DNA from: Schistocephalus solidus
Lineage: Eukaryota; Platyhelminthes; Cestoda; Diphyllobothriidea; Diphyllobothriidae
Length of the DNA stretch: 64,000 bases
Assembly: GCA_017591395.1 (NCBI GenBank)
Contig: WEDG01000379.1
Span: 1-64,000 of the forward strand
Direction: 5' to 3'
Within the stretch, counting starts at the first letter, position 1. The number at the start of each line of letters is the position of its first letter. Below, piece after piece: positions 24,746 to 36,958 of the stretch. A program made the position numbers and the translations under genes. Under the pieces are notes generated by a model that had not been told where the DNA came from, did no database searches, and saw nothing but the letters and a program-made list of their open reading frames with translations.

Positions 24746-27700
24746 TTTTTTCTCAAACTTTAAGTTGTATTATCTCCTGCAAAATATTTTCTGATATACA
24801 CTTCCGTGAAAGCAAAGTATCAAACCAATAATTGCTTCATAGCCATTAAAAATTTTCCATCAAATATTCTTCCATACCAGATCAGTCAGATAACTGAGAG
24901 TGATGAAGATGGAATTTTAACTAGAGACGACCAACGGGGACTGTGAACAGCGAACTACCCCCGTGCAGCAGCGAAAGTAGCGTTCCAGTAAAATCTCTCC
25001 TGCATTAGTTGGTTTTGTATTCCTATGCTGACCCATGCAACAGCTCTAGTCTGCTGCTCCAAGGGGAACTTGAGCGTTCATATGGCGCCAGGAGATCAGA
25101 TCACGTAAACGAAGTAGGGCACGTCGGGTTGAAGACGTTACTGCATGACCGTGCGCATTTACGGTCAGGAAATGGTCAGTGAAGAGCGGAGGTCAGATAG
25201 GATTGTCCGCTTTTGTGACCCCTTCAATTCACTCGACTCGTATCTTGCCAGGACCGCAATTGCTCCTCACTATGACAAACTATCAGCTCACCCGGCAATC
25301 ATCTATGCTGCTTTAATTACCCTCTGCCCACCAACTGAGTTATGCAGAAGTACACGAGAAAGGTAATCTCTCTGTTAGAACGATAATCGACCCGAATGCT
25401 GAAACGCCGGTGTTTAGGCGGCCCCGCTAGTTCATCCTGGAATCCGATCCTCATTCGTAAACTAAAGTGGATGAGCGTAGCCGTATATCTGAGAGGATCA
25501 GCCTTCAAGATCGCTATACACAAATGCTGTTTCCAGCATCTGTAGTTTAAGCTGAAGACTAACGCAGACAAGACGGTTACCAGGCCACCCAACAAATACT
25601 GAGGCGAACTAGGGACAGGATGAGGGAAGCGCAAAGGACAGTAGAGCATTAATCGTCTAATTGATCCTGAACTTGTCTTAAGGAGGTTTTCTTTCGAAAT
25701 CAAATGATATTTTGTGTAGAGAGTGAGGCTGATAGTGAGCCATATTTCCTTGCTATAATCCGACCTGAAAAACTCATCCTTATCAAGAACGGTCCTTGTT
25801 TATGTTGGAAAACAAAATTCTATTGAGACTGCTGGACATTCGCTAGATAACGAACGGATATGATAAGTACGAAAGTTTCCGTATGCTTCTCGACGTCCCA
25901 GAAAACGTTGGCCCGAGAACCTGAGGCATCCAAGCCAGCAACACAAGAGGCAAATTTGTTAGGTTACCTGGAAAGAACGGGCCGACAAAAATTCAAAAAA
26001 TCCAATCTACCCCCAATTCACATTCAGTTGTACGGCCTTTACGTGGTCGGCTGCCTGTTTTGCTACCGAGGAGACTTTTTCTGGCCTACCAAAATTTCCA
26101 CAGATCCTATATAACTCAAACAAATTTAAAAAATTGTAAATGTTTCCTCTCAACCTAGAAATATCTTTACCACAGACTGAAAAACACAGGTTTCGTTTTC
26201 ATTGCCTAGATGTTCATTCGCACATTAGGTTCTTATCGCTTTACAGGCCCCCACAGAACAGAGTTCGCCTCACCTCAACTCGTTTCGGGACTAAGCTACT
26301 GCCTGTATTTCCCAGCGTTTTACTTTTCTGTCAGGCAAAGCCAGCATCATCTCCCGATATCACGGCTAACTTTTTATAGTGACTGAATAATCCTTTCCAA
26401 GGCCGCTAATTCTTAACTGTAAATTGATCGACCTCATACGGTATTAGCTAAATTCATCCTGTTCGTACCCAATTCCTTTCTGGCTAAGTTACCCAGGAAT
26501 TGTTGCTCGAACATGCCCATTGTGAATTTATGCTCTTGTGTCTGTGTCATTGACAGCAGTGTTGTTATTTCTTCCCAAGTATTCACACATGCAGTGTACC
26601 TAAACAATTTTTCCAACAAATGCACATCTCCCAGTCAACAGAGGTCCTTATAGAACTACCAGCAGAAGTACGGAGTTACACATGCGTATCTGTAAATTAA
26701 GAGCAGGCATAAAGTAGGAAGATTAATGATAGCACTATGCATAAAGTCTACAGTTGAGTGGGATGTCTAGAAAGGATAAGATCTTCAGGACGCTTATACG
26801 ATTTTTTAAAAAAAGAGTAATGAAGGTTGCAGCGTCTTTAACTACGTTTGGAGTTTATGCCTGAGAGGGTATTTCGATAGCCTAAAGTATCCAAGTGGTC
26901 TACCTGATGCGAGTCGATGACGTTGTCCGAAACGCTGCCTAAGCCAGGAAGAGAGTGAAGCCAGAGCTTGCGTTTAAAGTAGAGTGGTGTTGAAGGCAGA
27001 GCTGATAGAGAAAGAAAAAAATATGTCTTTTAAAGTCGTAAGAGAAGGATTCGTTAACGTTTCTTACCGCAACGCTGTGGTCATGGGTGAAACGAAAAAA
27101 AAATATGAAAATAACCTGCCGCTACTCCCAAAAAGGTGGCATTATGGCTTGAGCCTAAGAACACTCTCAACATCTCAATTAGCGTCAGATCAACGTTACG
27201 GAAACTTTTTGTATTATGACAATTAAGTAGGTGCGTTTTTTGGACAAGTAGTACTTCAGGCAAAGTCTTCTGGTCTTATAAGCTTTTCCACATTACACGT
27301 TTGCTTGGGTGTCTGCAAGCTACGAAGAAATCTTGAAGTAAGTAAGTGCGCAGAGGTAAGGAGGGACATCGTGTTGGTCATAAAAGAAGAATAAAAGGGC
27401 TTGTGAATATACAGCATCGGCAAGAAACAGGAATAGAAACCGTACATGAACTATATTGCAATATCGTTTCTACCTATTAGGTGTTGATAGGTTGACATAC
27501 ATTAGCAACAGTCTCTGAGGCATACTGCAGTTAACAGCACCTTTCAAGAGCATACACGTGAACTTTTAAGTTAATTAAATCGTTGAAAAGGTAGGAAAAG
27601 GGAAAAGAAATCCCCTTAATACGAATGTTCTTGCGTTAAGTTTCCGGAGAGAAAGGTAAGGGTTGAGGCTAGTGTCAGTACACTAATAGGAGGTATCACC

Positions 27701-28139
27701 TTTACTGGAATTCAGTGCAAGACCACCCGTAACACGTATTCCCGTATAATAACATATCCTCTTATAAGAGTGCCGAAAACCAAAAAACCTTCGAATACAT
27801 GTGAATTTAAAGCTACTGCGTATATCCAGACGAAAATATTAGATATGAGCTATCAAGCTTTTTAGGAAAACGTTACACAACGCGTGCACCCGGTGTGAGC
27901 CCTCTATTAAAAAGTCTATGAATTAAACTAGACTGAAAAATTAAGTCGAAAACTTACATCAAGCAACTAGTTGCTATGCGGCTAATATGAACTTAAAAGG
28001 GTGATTTTAAAATTCTCAGTTGCGTAATCGACGATAGATCGAAGTGAAACACTGTAAGTTCTGCCAAGAGGTAGGCTTAGCGACATATATCGAAATAAAA
28101 AATTAGTAAAGGACAGGTCCGTTCGAGCAACGGATCAAT
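24746..28139. other. No supported gene; large myosin intron
   Basis: Open frames up to 128 codons occur (for example minus strand 25317-25703) but show no protein-like motif. The FERM-2 F2 exon of the myosin is expected somewhere in 21900-31050 and was not identified. Confidence 0.4.
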
Positions 28140-28450
28140 TTGCTAATTATTCTGAGCTTTCAACCTCGTGCAGGTGTTCATCTGCAGAGATAACAGCAGC
28201 GACAAAAAGGCGACAATTATAGGGGGTAAAAACAAATAAATGATCACTGATTGAAGTCTTGAGGTGACTGCGCAGGACTTTGTACGCTGGCGACAAATCG
28301 GTAAGTCGATTAATTGAGTTCCCATCTGTGGTGGACCAGACTTTAATCAATCATAGACTCGCCTTATTTCCGGCGTGGGCAATTTCCTTGACGGCTGGGA
28401 AGTTGAACTCCTGGCTCGTTTCGTAGGTCTGGGCGGCAACTTGCGATAGT
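28140..28450 (-). pseudogene. Penelope-like element, inverted 3' fragment (GIY-YIG C-terminal part)
   Basis: Read on the minus strand, it gives FNFPAVKEIAHAGNKAS, then DGNSINRLTDLSPAYKVLRS. These match, at protein and DNA level, the end of the neighbouring plus-strand element (FNFAAVKIITHAGNKTS, then DANSINRCIDLAPAYIALNI at about 29620-29770). Both copies also share a tail reading ttgaaag...cagaataatt. Only the last quarter of the element is present. Confidence 0.82.
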
Positions 28451-28480
28451 CTGCCAAAAAGCCATAAGCCAAATGTCCCA

Positions 28481-29960
28481 ATGCGGCCGATCGTTGCTTT
28501 AAAATGCAGCCCTACGTATAACTTGGTAAAGTGGATGTATTCAAAGCTGAAGCTCATCCAAGGTAATTTGACTGCCTCAGTTCGGTTGGCCTCTCAATTC
28601 CTCGTAGACATTCAAGTTCGGACGATTAAATCGGATGAAATCATGATCTCTTTCGATATGAATTCGTTCGGCGTACGAAGTCTTGCACAAGGAACTTGAA
28701 GGGGCACATGATGAGGCTCAGAGTCCATTCAAAATTGAAAACCTCACGAGGCTATTCAAATTTTGCCAAAAATCTTGCTTCAATTTTGAAGGAGAAACCT
28801 ATGAGCAGATCGAAGGAACTTCAATGGGCTCCCCAAACTCCGCTTTTGTGGCAGAAATGGTTCTACAGGAGCTAGAAAACACTGCCTTTGTCCAGATTGA
28901 GTCTGTATTTTGGCACTATTACTTTGGAAACACGTTTTTTATCGTAACGAAAAACATGCTGGAAACTTCCATAACTTGCTCTACGGAATCTTCTCTGATA
29001 TAAAATTCACAACGGAAGAGGAAATGGGAACAACAGAGGCCTTTCCTTGATGTCCTAGTCAAACGAAATCCCAACTGGTAAATTTAGATGACGGTTTACA
29101 GGTAGGTAAAGAACAGCGCACAACTCAACAGCTTTCACAACAACCACCCGGTGGCTCGTACAGGAAGCTGTGTGAGAACGCTCTTCAAACAGATTCAAAG
29201 TCATTGCCACAAGCAGGAAGAAAAAGTATGCGAGTCCCGATATCTCCGCGACCAATTTATCCAGACTGGTTATCCTAAGGCGTTTATAAGCTGCTGCCTA
29301 AGAAACAACACCAAGGATAGGGCACGCTCTGTCATACATAAAAGAAGTCTCAGAATCGACTGAGCGCATTGTTGCCAGACTAGGTATTGGCATTGTAAAC
29401 CGGCCGAAAGCTACTGTGCAGAGCAGGGTGATGAAAATAAAATACCAACTAAACCCCAAAGAGCAATCTGGGGTAGCATATCGCATCCCATGCCTAAACC
29501 ATCCTTGTAATTACACAGTTCAGACTGAACGTATGCTGGGATCGCGCATACGGAAACATTATTTGGCGGTGCGACGGGGCAGCGAATCATCGCAAGTTAC
29601 CGTCCACGCCTAAAACGGGCCATGTGTTTAACTTCGCAGCCGTCAAAATAATCACCCATGCCGGAAACAAGACGAGTCGAGAATTGATTACAGTACTACC
29701 CCCCACGGATGCGAACTCAATCAATCGATGTATCGACTTGGCGCCGGCGTACATAGCCCTGAACATTCACCTACCATCTTGCCTCAGTGACCGCTGCTTG
29801 GGTTGTACCCCCTATAAGTGTCGCCTTTTGAAGATGACCTGCTGCACGAGTTTGAAAGTCCAGAATAATAAACAGATTATTCCGGTATTCGAACAGATTT
29901 CTTCTTTGCTTATGCAATCACCTATGACTGGAACCTTCGCATTCGTTCGTTAATAAAACA
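28481..29960 (+). pseudogene. Penelope-like element (reverse transcriptase + GIY-YIG endonuclease), degenerate
   Basis: It starts RPIVALKCSPTYNLVKWMYS and DEIMISFDMNSFGVRSL, the Penelope RT core. EGETYEQIEGTSMGSPNSAF and VAEMVLQELENTAF follow (28790-28890). The catalytic block, normally YVDDT, reads HYYFGNTFFIV, so both aspartates are lost. Downstream come GIVNRPKATVQSRVM, then the GIY-YIG domain: SGVAYRIPCLNHPCNYTVQT, SRIRKHYLAVRRGSESSQV and HAGNKTSRELI. The frame changes several times and stops occur. Penelope-like elements encode an RT related to telomerase plus this nuclease. This copy is dead. Confidence 0.88.
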
Positions 29961-31049
29961 TTCGCGGCTATCTGCAAGGAAATCCTATAAACGTGGTTCA
30001 TACAGCTGAGATTCTTTCCAGTGTTTAAAAAATGTTGAGGAAATGCGGAACTCCACAAACTTTAGGCAGTTTTAAATGGCATGGGACATGCAGCGGAAGT
30101 TAGAGATGGGTCTATTTTAAAAATTATAATTAGAAGAATGGTATGCCAATTCGGAACTCAAAGTGAGATTTCAGATGAGCATAAACATTACTGTAATGGA
30201 AGCATCAAGTTAAGGTCATACTGCACATTTGGCACGAAGACTCTCACATCTTTCAATTCATGGCTGTTCTCCTAGTTTTGCAAGTGGTAAGTACATAGCT
30301 TGTCCTTGACTTGCCACCGATATTGCCCAATATCATTTCAGAGTCACCGGAGGCCTAAAAGGTCCTACTTGAAATCCAAAAGGCATGCCCACAGAATGCC
30401 TTTCGGTAGATAGTAGAGATCAACCTACCCTTTCCGACCCTGATTGATGCGTAGAGGGCAAAAGAGAAATATGAGATTCTGGTGCTGGCAATTAGCAGTG
30501 ATGCAACATTTCCTAATAAGTTGCCTGATTGCCAGTGGTCAATAGGTTGGAACCCAAGATTCCACGTCATCTACCAGGTAAAGTTCGAACCGACTGCCTG
30601 TAGTCTTTGACGTCAAACGGTGCCTAACGAAAGGTTTAACGAACGTAGGCGGAAGCCTGATGGATAGAAAGAATTCTAACCAAAACAGGCACGCTACAAC
30701 TGAGTTGTCCATTCAGCAGGTGCCTTAAAATTAGGTTGCTAACTGGTGCTGTCGTCTTGAGGAAAAAAAAGTACACAGGAGTTACAGATTCTGGTGGCTA
30801 AATAAATTTCCCACAGTAACGTTAAGAAACACTGAAATGTCGAAGAGGTTTCCACAAGGGTTCAGATACGATCAAACTCGACTATGTTGGTTTCATCCTC
30901 ATAACGGTGAACAAACTATAAGACAGTTGTGTGCACGGGAGTAACAAGCTCATAACACAGGAATACGGTGTTATTGGTGCACCTTTTTTGAATTTTCACC
31001 ACTTATACCAACACAAGACGTTCACACAAATATCAAACAAAATGCTTAC
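29961..31049. other. No supported gene; myosin intron
   Basis: Short frames only (64 codons plus strand at 30081, 71 codons minus strand at 30355); no motif recognised. Confidence 0.45.
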
Positions 31050-31254
31050 CGAGGAGTGGCCTTTTGCTTTTATACGACATATCCGGTAGAGTTAAATACA
31101 GACAGTCCAGGACAAAATCTTCGTCTTCAATGCAGCGTTTTTCACCGTCCAGGTCCACGTAAACTGCGAACTCATTCCTAGAGCCGAGACCCAGCTCCAA
31201 ACAGATCTCATCGACTATATCCGGACCCTTCGTGTCAGATTGTAGAAAGACAAT
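31050..31254 (-). CDS. MYO7A: Myosin VII exon: FERM-2 F1 lobe
   Basis: Acceptor cttcctgtctgtcctatag and donor G|GTAAGC enclose 68 codons plus one base. The peptide IVFLQSDTKGPDIVDEICLE, then LGSRNEFAVYVDLDGEKRCI has the ubiquitin-like F1 order (strand, helix, strand with GFSLFVKIADKV-type ending). Phase fits the previous exon. The next exon, with the rest of F1 and F2, was not recognised between 31050 and 21900. Confidence 0.85.
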
Positions 31255-31624
31255 CTATAGGACAGACAGGAAGCAGTTATTAAAAGGAAGAATTCTCATG
31301 ATAAGCTCATAAAATCAAAATAAACGCATCTAAAAATAAGAAGGGAGAGCTCATATTCCGTCCTACGATAAGGATAGATAGGCTGACATCAATATTAAAT
31401 TAAAAGACACTTTCCGACTACGTTGTGGTACATGCTCGTTCCGTTGCACCTGACAGTTCAATCTAGAGCCCTCGCAGGTAGTCGCGTAACGACCATTAAT
31501 AATGCAACGAAAAGTAGGAAGAGACGAAGAAGACTGAAACAACCGGTCTATGCCTCCATAGTAGAGCGTTGGATTCAAAAAGTTCGACGACCAAGCAACA
31601 CGAATTCGGATAACAGGTAATCCG

Positions 31625-31725
31625 GCTCTGGGGGTTGTTTAAGACTGCCTAACGGCGGCTAATAAGCCAGAAGTAGCTACCCAAGTCTTTCTTATATTTT
31701 TCGGTATTCCCCTTCCTGTATAAAG
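31625..31725 (+). repeat. SINE body fragment, same family as 63.36 kb
   Basis: The phrase ggcggctaataagccagaag, then tagctacccaagtc and atttttcggtattccccttc aligns with ggcagctaacgagtcagaaa...tattttcggtaatattcacc at 63390-63450. The tRNA-like head is not clear here. It lies in the myosin intron between exons at 32592 and 31254. Confidence 0.5.
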
Positions 31726-32591
31726 TGCTGTTCAACATCTCCGATTGCAGTTGACTGAACGGTAGTCCATGGGTGAAGTGCTACAGCGCCTGCAGTAACC
31801 GTTCGACGACTGTTCCCTTGATAAAAATGACCTGAACTGAACCCTTGAATTAGGAGTTGTCCGATTGATTAGGGCAGTAAAGCCGAACTGGCCATTCTAG
31901 CATCTAGCACATTTCCTGATGGTCCTTACTAAACAAATTACAAAGCTGGAGTCTCGGGTGGCGTTGTTTGGCCGTCTGCTGTTGCGCTACGAATCGCGTA
32001 GTCTACTTCATAAATTTATCATTTATTCAGTGACAGTTACCAGTGGAGATGACGATCCATCAAAGATAGGGAGCATTTTCTGCTGCAGAATCTTCTAACG
32101 CAGGTTGAGGATGGGTAAATCTATAATCACCTAGTTCAGTCCGCTCACTGGTGTTTGCAGCACGTGAAGTTAAAGCAGTGGAAAACAAAGCGAACTGAAA
32201 ACCTTGGGTAACATGGAGTTCAGGATAAGCGCTTTAAGGCCTTTCCAACTGCCAGCTAAAAAAACCTTTATCTGGAATTGCAAAAAGAGAGATCTAAAAG
32301 TGCGAGCCTAGAGTCTATTGGACGAAAACGTGAAGAAATGAATAATTTAGGACCAATAAAAAGCAATGCCTAAGCATGCTTAGTCAAAGTGAGCAGTTCA
32401 GCTTCTCAAGCTGAAATCGTTAAACGCATCAGGGTAGATACCCAGAAGGTCTGCTAAGTCGGGGATAGTGGGTAGACAAGGTGAGGCAGACCAATATACG
32501 TAATGACAACAATAAATGACGGACAGAGTGGGACCAACTGATTGTTAAAACGCAGAAAGAGAAGAGATTTAAAAATGTGCTAAGAGCTCAC

Positions 32592-32697
32592 AATGCATTT
32601 CCCATCTGGCAGAACTACTTTCTGAGAGAACTTTGATTTACGCTCGCGAACGGCAGCCAACTCCATTGGATGAGGCGGTTTCTTGCGATTGCCCCGG
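32592..32697 (-). CDS. MYO7A: Myosin VII exon: MyTH4-2 end and FERM-2 start
   Basis: The acceptor is cttgtag and the donor is ATT|GTGAGC. Joined in phase, it gives SRGNRKKPPHPMELAAVRER, then KSKFSQKVVLPDGKCI. The NGSRKYPPHLVEVEAI block of myosin VIIa is recognisable, and VVLPDG is the first strand of the FERM F1 lobe. It has 106 bases and ends in phase 0. Confidence 0.9.
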
Positions 32698-32794
32698 CTA
32701 CAAGCGTTTACAGATAAGAAGCGAGTTAAGAGCACCTTAACCGTGTGCGCAAACAATCGGTGCAGATGCATAATGCAGGTCGTGATTTCCTTAC

Positions 32795-32947
32795 CTTTTT
32801 GTGTGGTGTAGCCGGATGTAGCACTGGGGTGCCATCGCATGGCTGGATCGGTGCAAAAAGCAAATGAGCTTATTCAAGAGCCGATCGGAAGGCAAAATAA
32901 CTCCACTCGCCAGCCAAAGGAGCTCCCAACCTTTGTCTTCACTCTGC
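32795..32947 (-). CDS. MYO7A: Myosin VII exon: second half of MyTH4-2
   Basis: This exon is too short for a long open-frame search but clear by similarity. After acceptor ttctcttcttgctttag it reads QSEDKGWELLWLASGVILPS, then DRLLNKLICFLHRS. Compare SEERGWELLWLCTGLFPPS of myosin VIIa. The donor is AAAG|GTAAGG, phase 2. A plus-strand open frame covering the same bases (32839-33063) is its shadow. Confidence 0.93.
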
Positions 32948-34908
32948 CTAAAGCAAGAAGAGAAATTGCGAACTCTAACAGACAGGTAGGTAGGTTAAAG
33001 CAGCAACTGCTTGCCAAAATACAACTTTGCGGAATCGGCAGGGAAGTCGTTGAGATAAAATGAAATAAGTCACAAAACCTCGGGGTTCTCGGAGCCTCCG
33101 TTGGTAACCAACAGGTATGTCCACTATTGTAAAGTATTGCTTTAAAGTTGCTGATTATATAGAGGTAAACCGATACGCCATACTGGCAGCCCAGACAAGT
33201 GGTTCACCGATATTCTGCCATTGCATAACACAGCTGCGAGCATCTCGGCCCAGAACTGCGTCCTCTAGCTTGCCCCGTGTGATTTCTGGTAGATACACTG
33301 ATAAGCCGAATCCCTCGCAGCTGTCTTACGGCGGCAGAAACACGGGTCTGGGCTTTTAGCTAGTACCTGTGCTTTCAGGGTGGCGTATGGTGTAACCTCT
33401 TTGCTGGCTGGCTTTTGGCAGTTTAATGAGCACTACGGGGCTATCCCGCTGTAGCCGATGGACTTCGGCCCAAATATTTTATACGAAATTTCGATCCATC
33501 TCTATAAAGCTTTATTTATGAATGACTTACGCTAAGCTCTTAGACAGCTTGATATAATTTAATAACCACATTCTACAAGTACTAAAAAATCCTACGCACA
33601 TAACACACGTATATTCAAGTTAATTAAACTGACGCATCCGAGATGCCCAGACTCATTGGCATTTCCTTACATTGCCTTTTGCTCCAGCTGGGCTGGTAGA
33701 TCCCGAACAAAGTCTGAAGGATCCAAATAACCAAAAATAAAGGGCAAACGTCAGTTGTAAGTTGAGGACAGATAAAAATTTCAAAGATCTGACAGGAAGG
33801 AGGCATTTATCCTCCGTTTCCTTTTAGCTAATAAGCCGTTGGTGCTTTAGCCGGACTGACTGAATAATTATAACAGAAGCATGAGAAGTTCTACGAATTA
33901 CTGAAGAACGAACGAAAAATCGGATGGGAAGGATTGGCAAGGCGAAGGCTCCTTTCACACTTGCTAAGCATATTTAACGTAGCTTCAACGATTCTTCAAG
34001 CACTTTAAGGGGACTTGGCGTTTGGATCACTGCATATGGATGATCAGTGAGAAATTGACATCTTTTGAAACAAGCAGGTAATGCTGGAGAAATGGCGATC
34101 TCGCACGGCTTAGTAAATGTGACAAGACAGGCTCCAATGGCCAATCCCTACTTGATTTGCTTTATAAACATTACTGTTGATTGGGAAAATCAAGCGATAA
34201 CCCTTATTTCTGAAACCAAAGATGACCAGATGTTCTCTTGTAATTGCAGAGGAATATTGACAGAGGACACAGAAAGGTATCAGACGTTCGTCCGAGTCTG
34301 CAATTTTTAAAAATTATCATACATTTCACGGGGTATGTATTGCATAAAATTACATTACAGACCTTTTTAGCAAAAGTTTAATTAAAGGCAAGGTCTGATC
34401 GTTGGAACGAGAATTAGCTTCGCCCAACGTTGCGGTTTCACACTTTAAAGCACCCATCAGCGAAAACCGAAAATAAGGATGACATACACACAGGGGCTGC
34501 TGTATTTAGAAAACCTACCCTAATTAGCAGCCCCATTGGTGTATTCACCATCCTTATCTTTGACACTCTTCGAATGAAAATCCGAAACGTCATAAGAAAA
34601 AATATCTGGTTCCAGCGATCGCACCTTTTTCTTTCCAACTACCTCTTAGAACTCGCCTTCCGGATTCTATCAGCAGTGTGGTTAGTTTATCGATGCTTAA
34701 AATTTGCTCACGGTAGGATCTTGCAGTCTCTTTGAGTGACTGCCCTCATCAGACTGACAAAGATAGCAACAAGGCATGACATGCATATATACATAAGTGG
34801 CCTAGACAGATATGATCAAGTGGACACCAGCATAAGGGGATAATTCTTTTGCACAGTGCATATAAACGGCTAAACTGGTCAATACTCAGAAAGAATAAAC
34901 CGAATCAC
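32948..34908. other. Myosin intron; no supported gene
   Basis: A stretch at about 33362-33470 (tagtacctgtgctttcaggg, then tggtgtaacctctttgctgg) resembles the sequence around 23390-23425 and is probably a dispersed repeat. Other frames are unrecognised. Confidence 0.45.
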
Positions 34909-35205
34909 CTTGTTGGATTTTTTGTGAGCTGATTCATCAGCTGCATAAACAGCTCATCGCGCAGGAGCGGACAGTTGAGTGCTGAACCAAATAGTAGGTC
35001 TGTCAGAACAATGGCCGGCACATCTTTGAGCGGTAGCGGAACCTTTTCGCAGTCGCCCATGTATACTTGGATAATACAGAAGGTGAGCACTGCTGCCTCG
35101 TAGATTTTACGGTTCGCCGTTGCGACTTCGCAAACAAAAGGGAACTTCAGGGGAAGGCGCGAATGCTGCAGGGTGTTTAATGGCGCGGTAGGGGTTGACG
35201 GTGTC
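34909..35205 (-). CDS. MYO7A: Myosin VII exon: first half of MyTH4-2
   Basis: The acceptor (ttttgacaaaag) restores phase with the previous exon. The peptide includes TFCIIQVYMGDCEKVPLP and ALNCPLLRDELFMQLMNQLT, then KNPT. YMGD and LLRDE-x3-QL-x2-QLT are the two MyTH4 landmarks. The donor is CAAG|GTGATT, phase 2, leading into RQSEDKGWELLWLASG of the next exon. Confidence 0.92.
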
Positions 35206-36471
35206 CTTTTGTCAAAAGTAAAAACGAGTAGCTTAAGCGATTGATAATGTGAGGATTTCCCAATGAAATTCAAATGAATGCGCTCAAACGACGTGCTAAA
35301 ACAATCTGTCGCTTCTTGAGCAACTTTAAAACCCCATTTGAAACGGAATTCTCAATTAACCGCAGGCGAAAGGATAGTACACGGATTGAAAAAAGCCGTG
35401 GGGAGGGAGCCGCAGTGCCGGATGCCACTCAAGTGCAATGCTCGACCACTCAGCTGTCTACTCGTCTAGCCGCTGTGATAAATTCTCAGTAGCGTGGACG
35501 TAGGTGCCCTAGTCTTAGAATGAAAAGCGTGTCAAACGGAGCTGGTGTCGTAATCCGTGTACGTGAGCGACCAACCTGTAATTCATCTTTTGATTGGCGA
35601 GTAATATACTCTTCAGCAGAACACCCACAAAATGGGGGCGGGGAAAGTATGGGTTATTTGATACGGAGAATAAAATAGCGAAAATCAGTTAAGGAAATCT
35701 CATGAAAACACAGATACTTATTTCCACTGTTCCTTTGTTTAACTTTTCCAAAGTAAACGCAACAGGGTGCGCGGCATGCGAAGTGCATCAACCAGAATGG
35801 TGGCAGTATTTTAGTTTCAACGATACACAACCGCTGGACAAAAGTTGTTCCGACAACTAATTAAATTTGTTACGGTACTCATCCTTAAATTGACATACTC
35901 GAATATGTCTCCATCAACTGTCATATACGCAGAGCTGCCACTAATCTTAAGGCCACCAATATGATTATAAGTGAATACGAAGCCCACCAGAAAAAGTTAC
36001 TGGTAAGAGAGGCTAATAAGCAGACCGCTCCAAACAGGGGATAATGATCATTGGAACGAAAGTATGCCTACCCAAAATAAGGTCAACTTTACATGCCAGA
36101 TGCCAGAGCCACTGGTGGACAATGCATTAATAATAATGAGAATAGGGACCTATCATGAGGATAACAAGCCAGAAAGAGTGCAACCCAAAATCGTTTAAGA
36201 ATTTTATGTCAGGTTAGGATTATTGTTTAGTATGCAAGCATCATGTAAGCTTGAAAACAGCATGGAAAAATGTATGCTTTTTGTGATATTACGTCCTCGC
36301 TATCCAGCTAAACACAAACACTAACAGACAATAAAATTGTTGATTTTATCTGCCCTGGTGCTCAGCATCGGATTTTAACTTAAGCATTAAACAATCTGCA
36401 CAAATCATTATCAACCTGTGTATGCGCATACAGTACATTTAGTTTGCATTTAAAAAAACAGAAAAACTAAC
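35206..36471. other. Myosin intron; nothing recognised
   Basis: AT-rich sequence with short frames only, between the SH3 exon and the first MyTH4-2 exon. Confidence 0.5.
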
Positions 36472-36958
36472 GTTGATCTCCTGGCGGCCTCATGCTCCAA
36501 AATGTGCGTTGATGAAAGTCGATCGTGGCTGCCAGGCGCATCGATGTGGCTACGGCTATTATTGCAAAAAAATGCCTCAGTCAAGCTGACAGGCCGAGTG
36601 ATTTTCGGGGTCGGGCGTTTGCGCAGTTTTTCACCAAGGCAACCGATTTTGCTTAACCAGTCCTGATTGTCGGCCGAACTAATGAGCTGTGAGAAAGCGT
36701 TAATGAACTCGGGCTTCGGTACGCCGAGCGTTGGGAGCACATAGATATGGCTGATGGGGAACCATCCGGTTTGAAGAGTTCGTCGATTTTCGCCGCAACA
36801 GAACCCGTCTTGCACAGCACTCCCGCCGGATGAGGGATGATCAGAGGCCGGGGGTCTCGGAACTCCAATTGGCTCTACTTTTGGGTCTAGTTCCCAGCCC
36901 AAACAATCCAAAACTAGGACGTCTCCAGGCCTCAACTGAGCGGACTTTCGATCACCGA
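36472..36958 (-). CDS. MYO7A: Myosin VII exon: SH3-like domain and lead-in to MyTH4-2
   Basis: The acceptor cttgtgtccttaaatgtag is in phase with the previous exon. SH3-like strands are visible as QLRPGDVLVLDCLGWELD, then a longer insert than usual, then GWFPISHIYVLPTLGVPKPE. FPxxxVYVLPT is the conserved SH3 end, and the Pro-rich stretch after it is as in myosin VIIa. The C-terminal half (SLTEAFFCNNSRSHIDAP) replaces the LEEFSYDYFRPP region but is poorly conserved. The donor is AAC|GTTAGT (phase 2). With 487 bases this is the largest exon found. Confidence 0.85.

Noticed and set aside
25317..25703. 128-codon minus-strand frame as the FERM-2 F2 exon
   Set aside because: No FERM pattern and no fitting splice phase were found.
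32839..33063. Plus-strand open frame of 74 codons
   Set aside because: It overlaps the minus-strand MyTH4-2 exon (32795-32947), whose splice sites and motif are much stronger.
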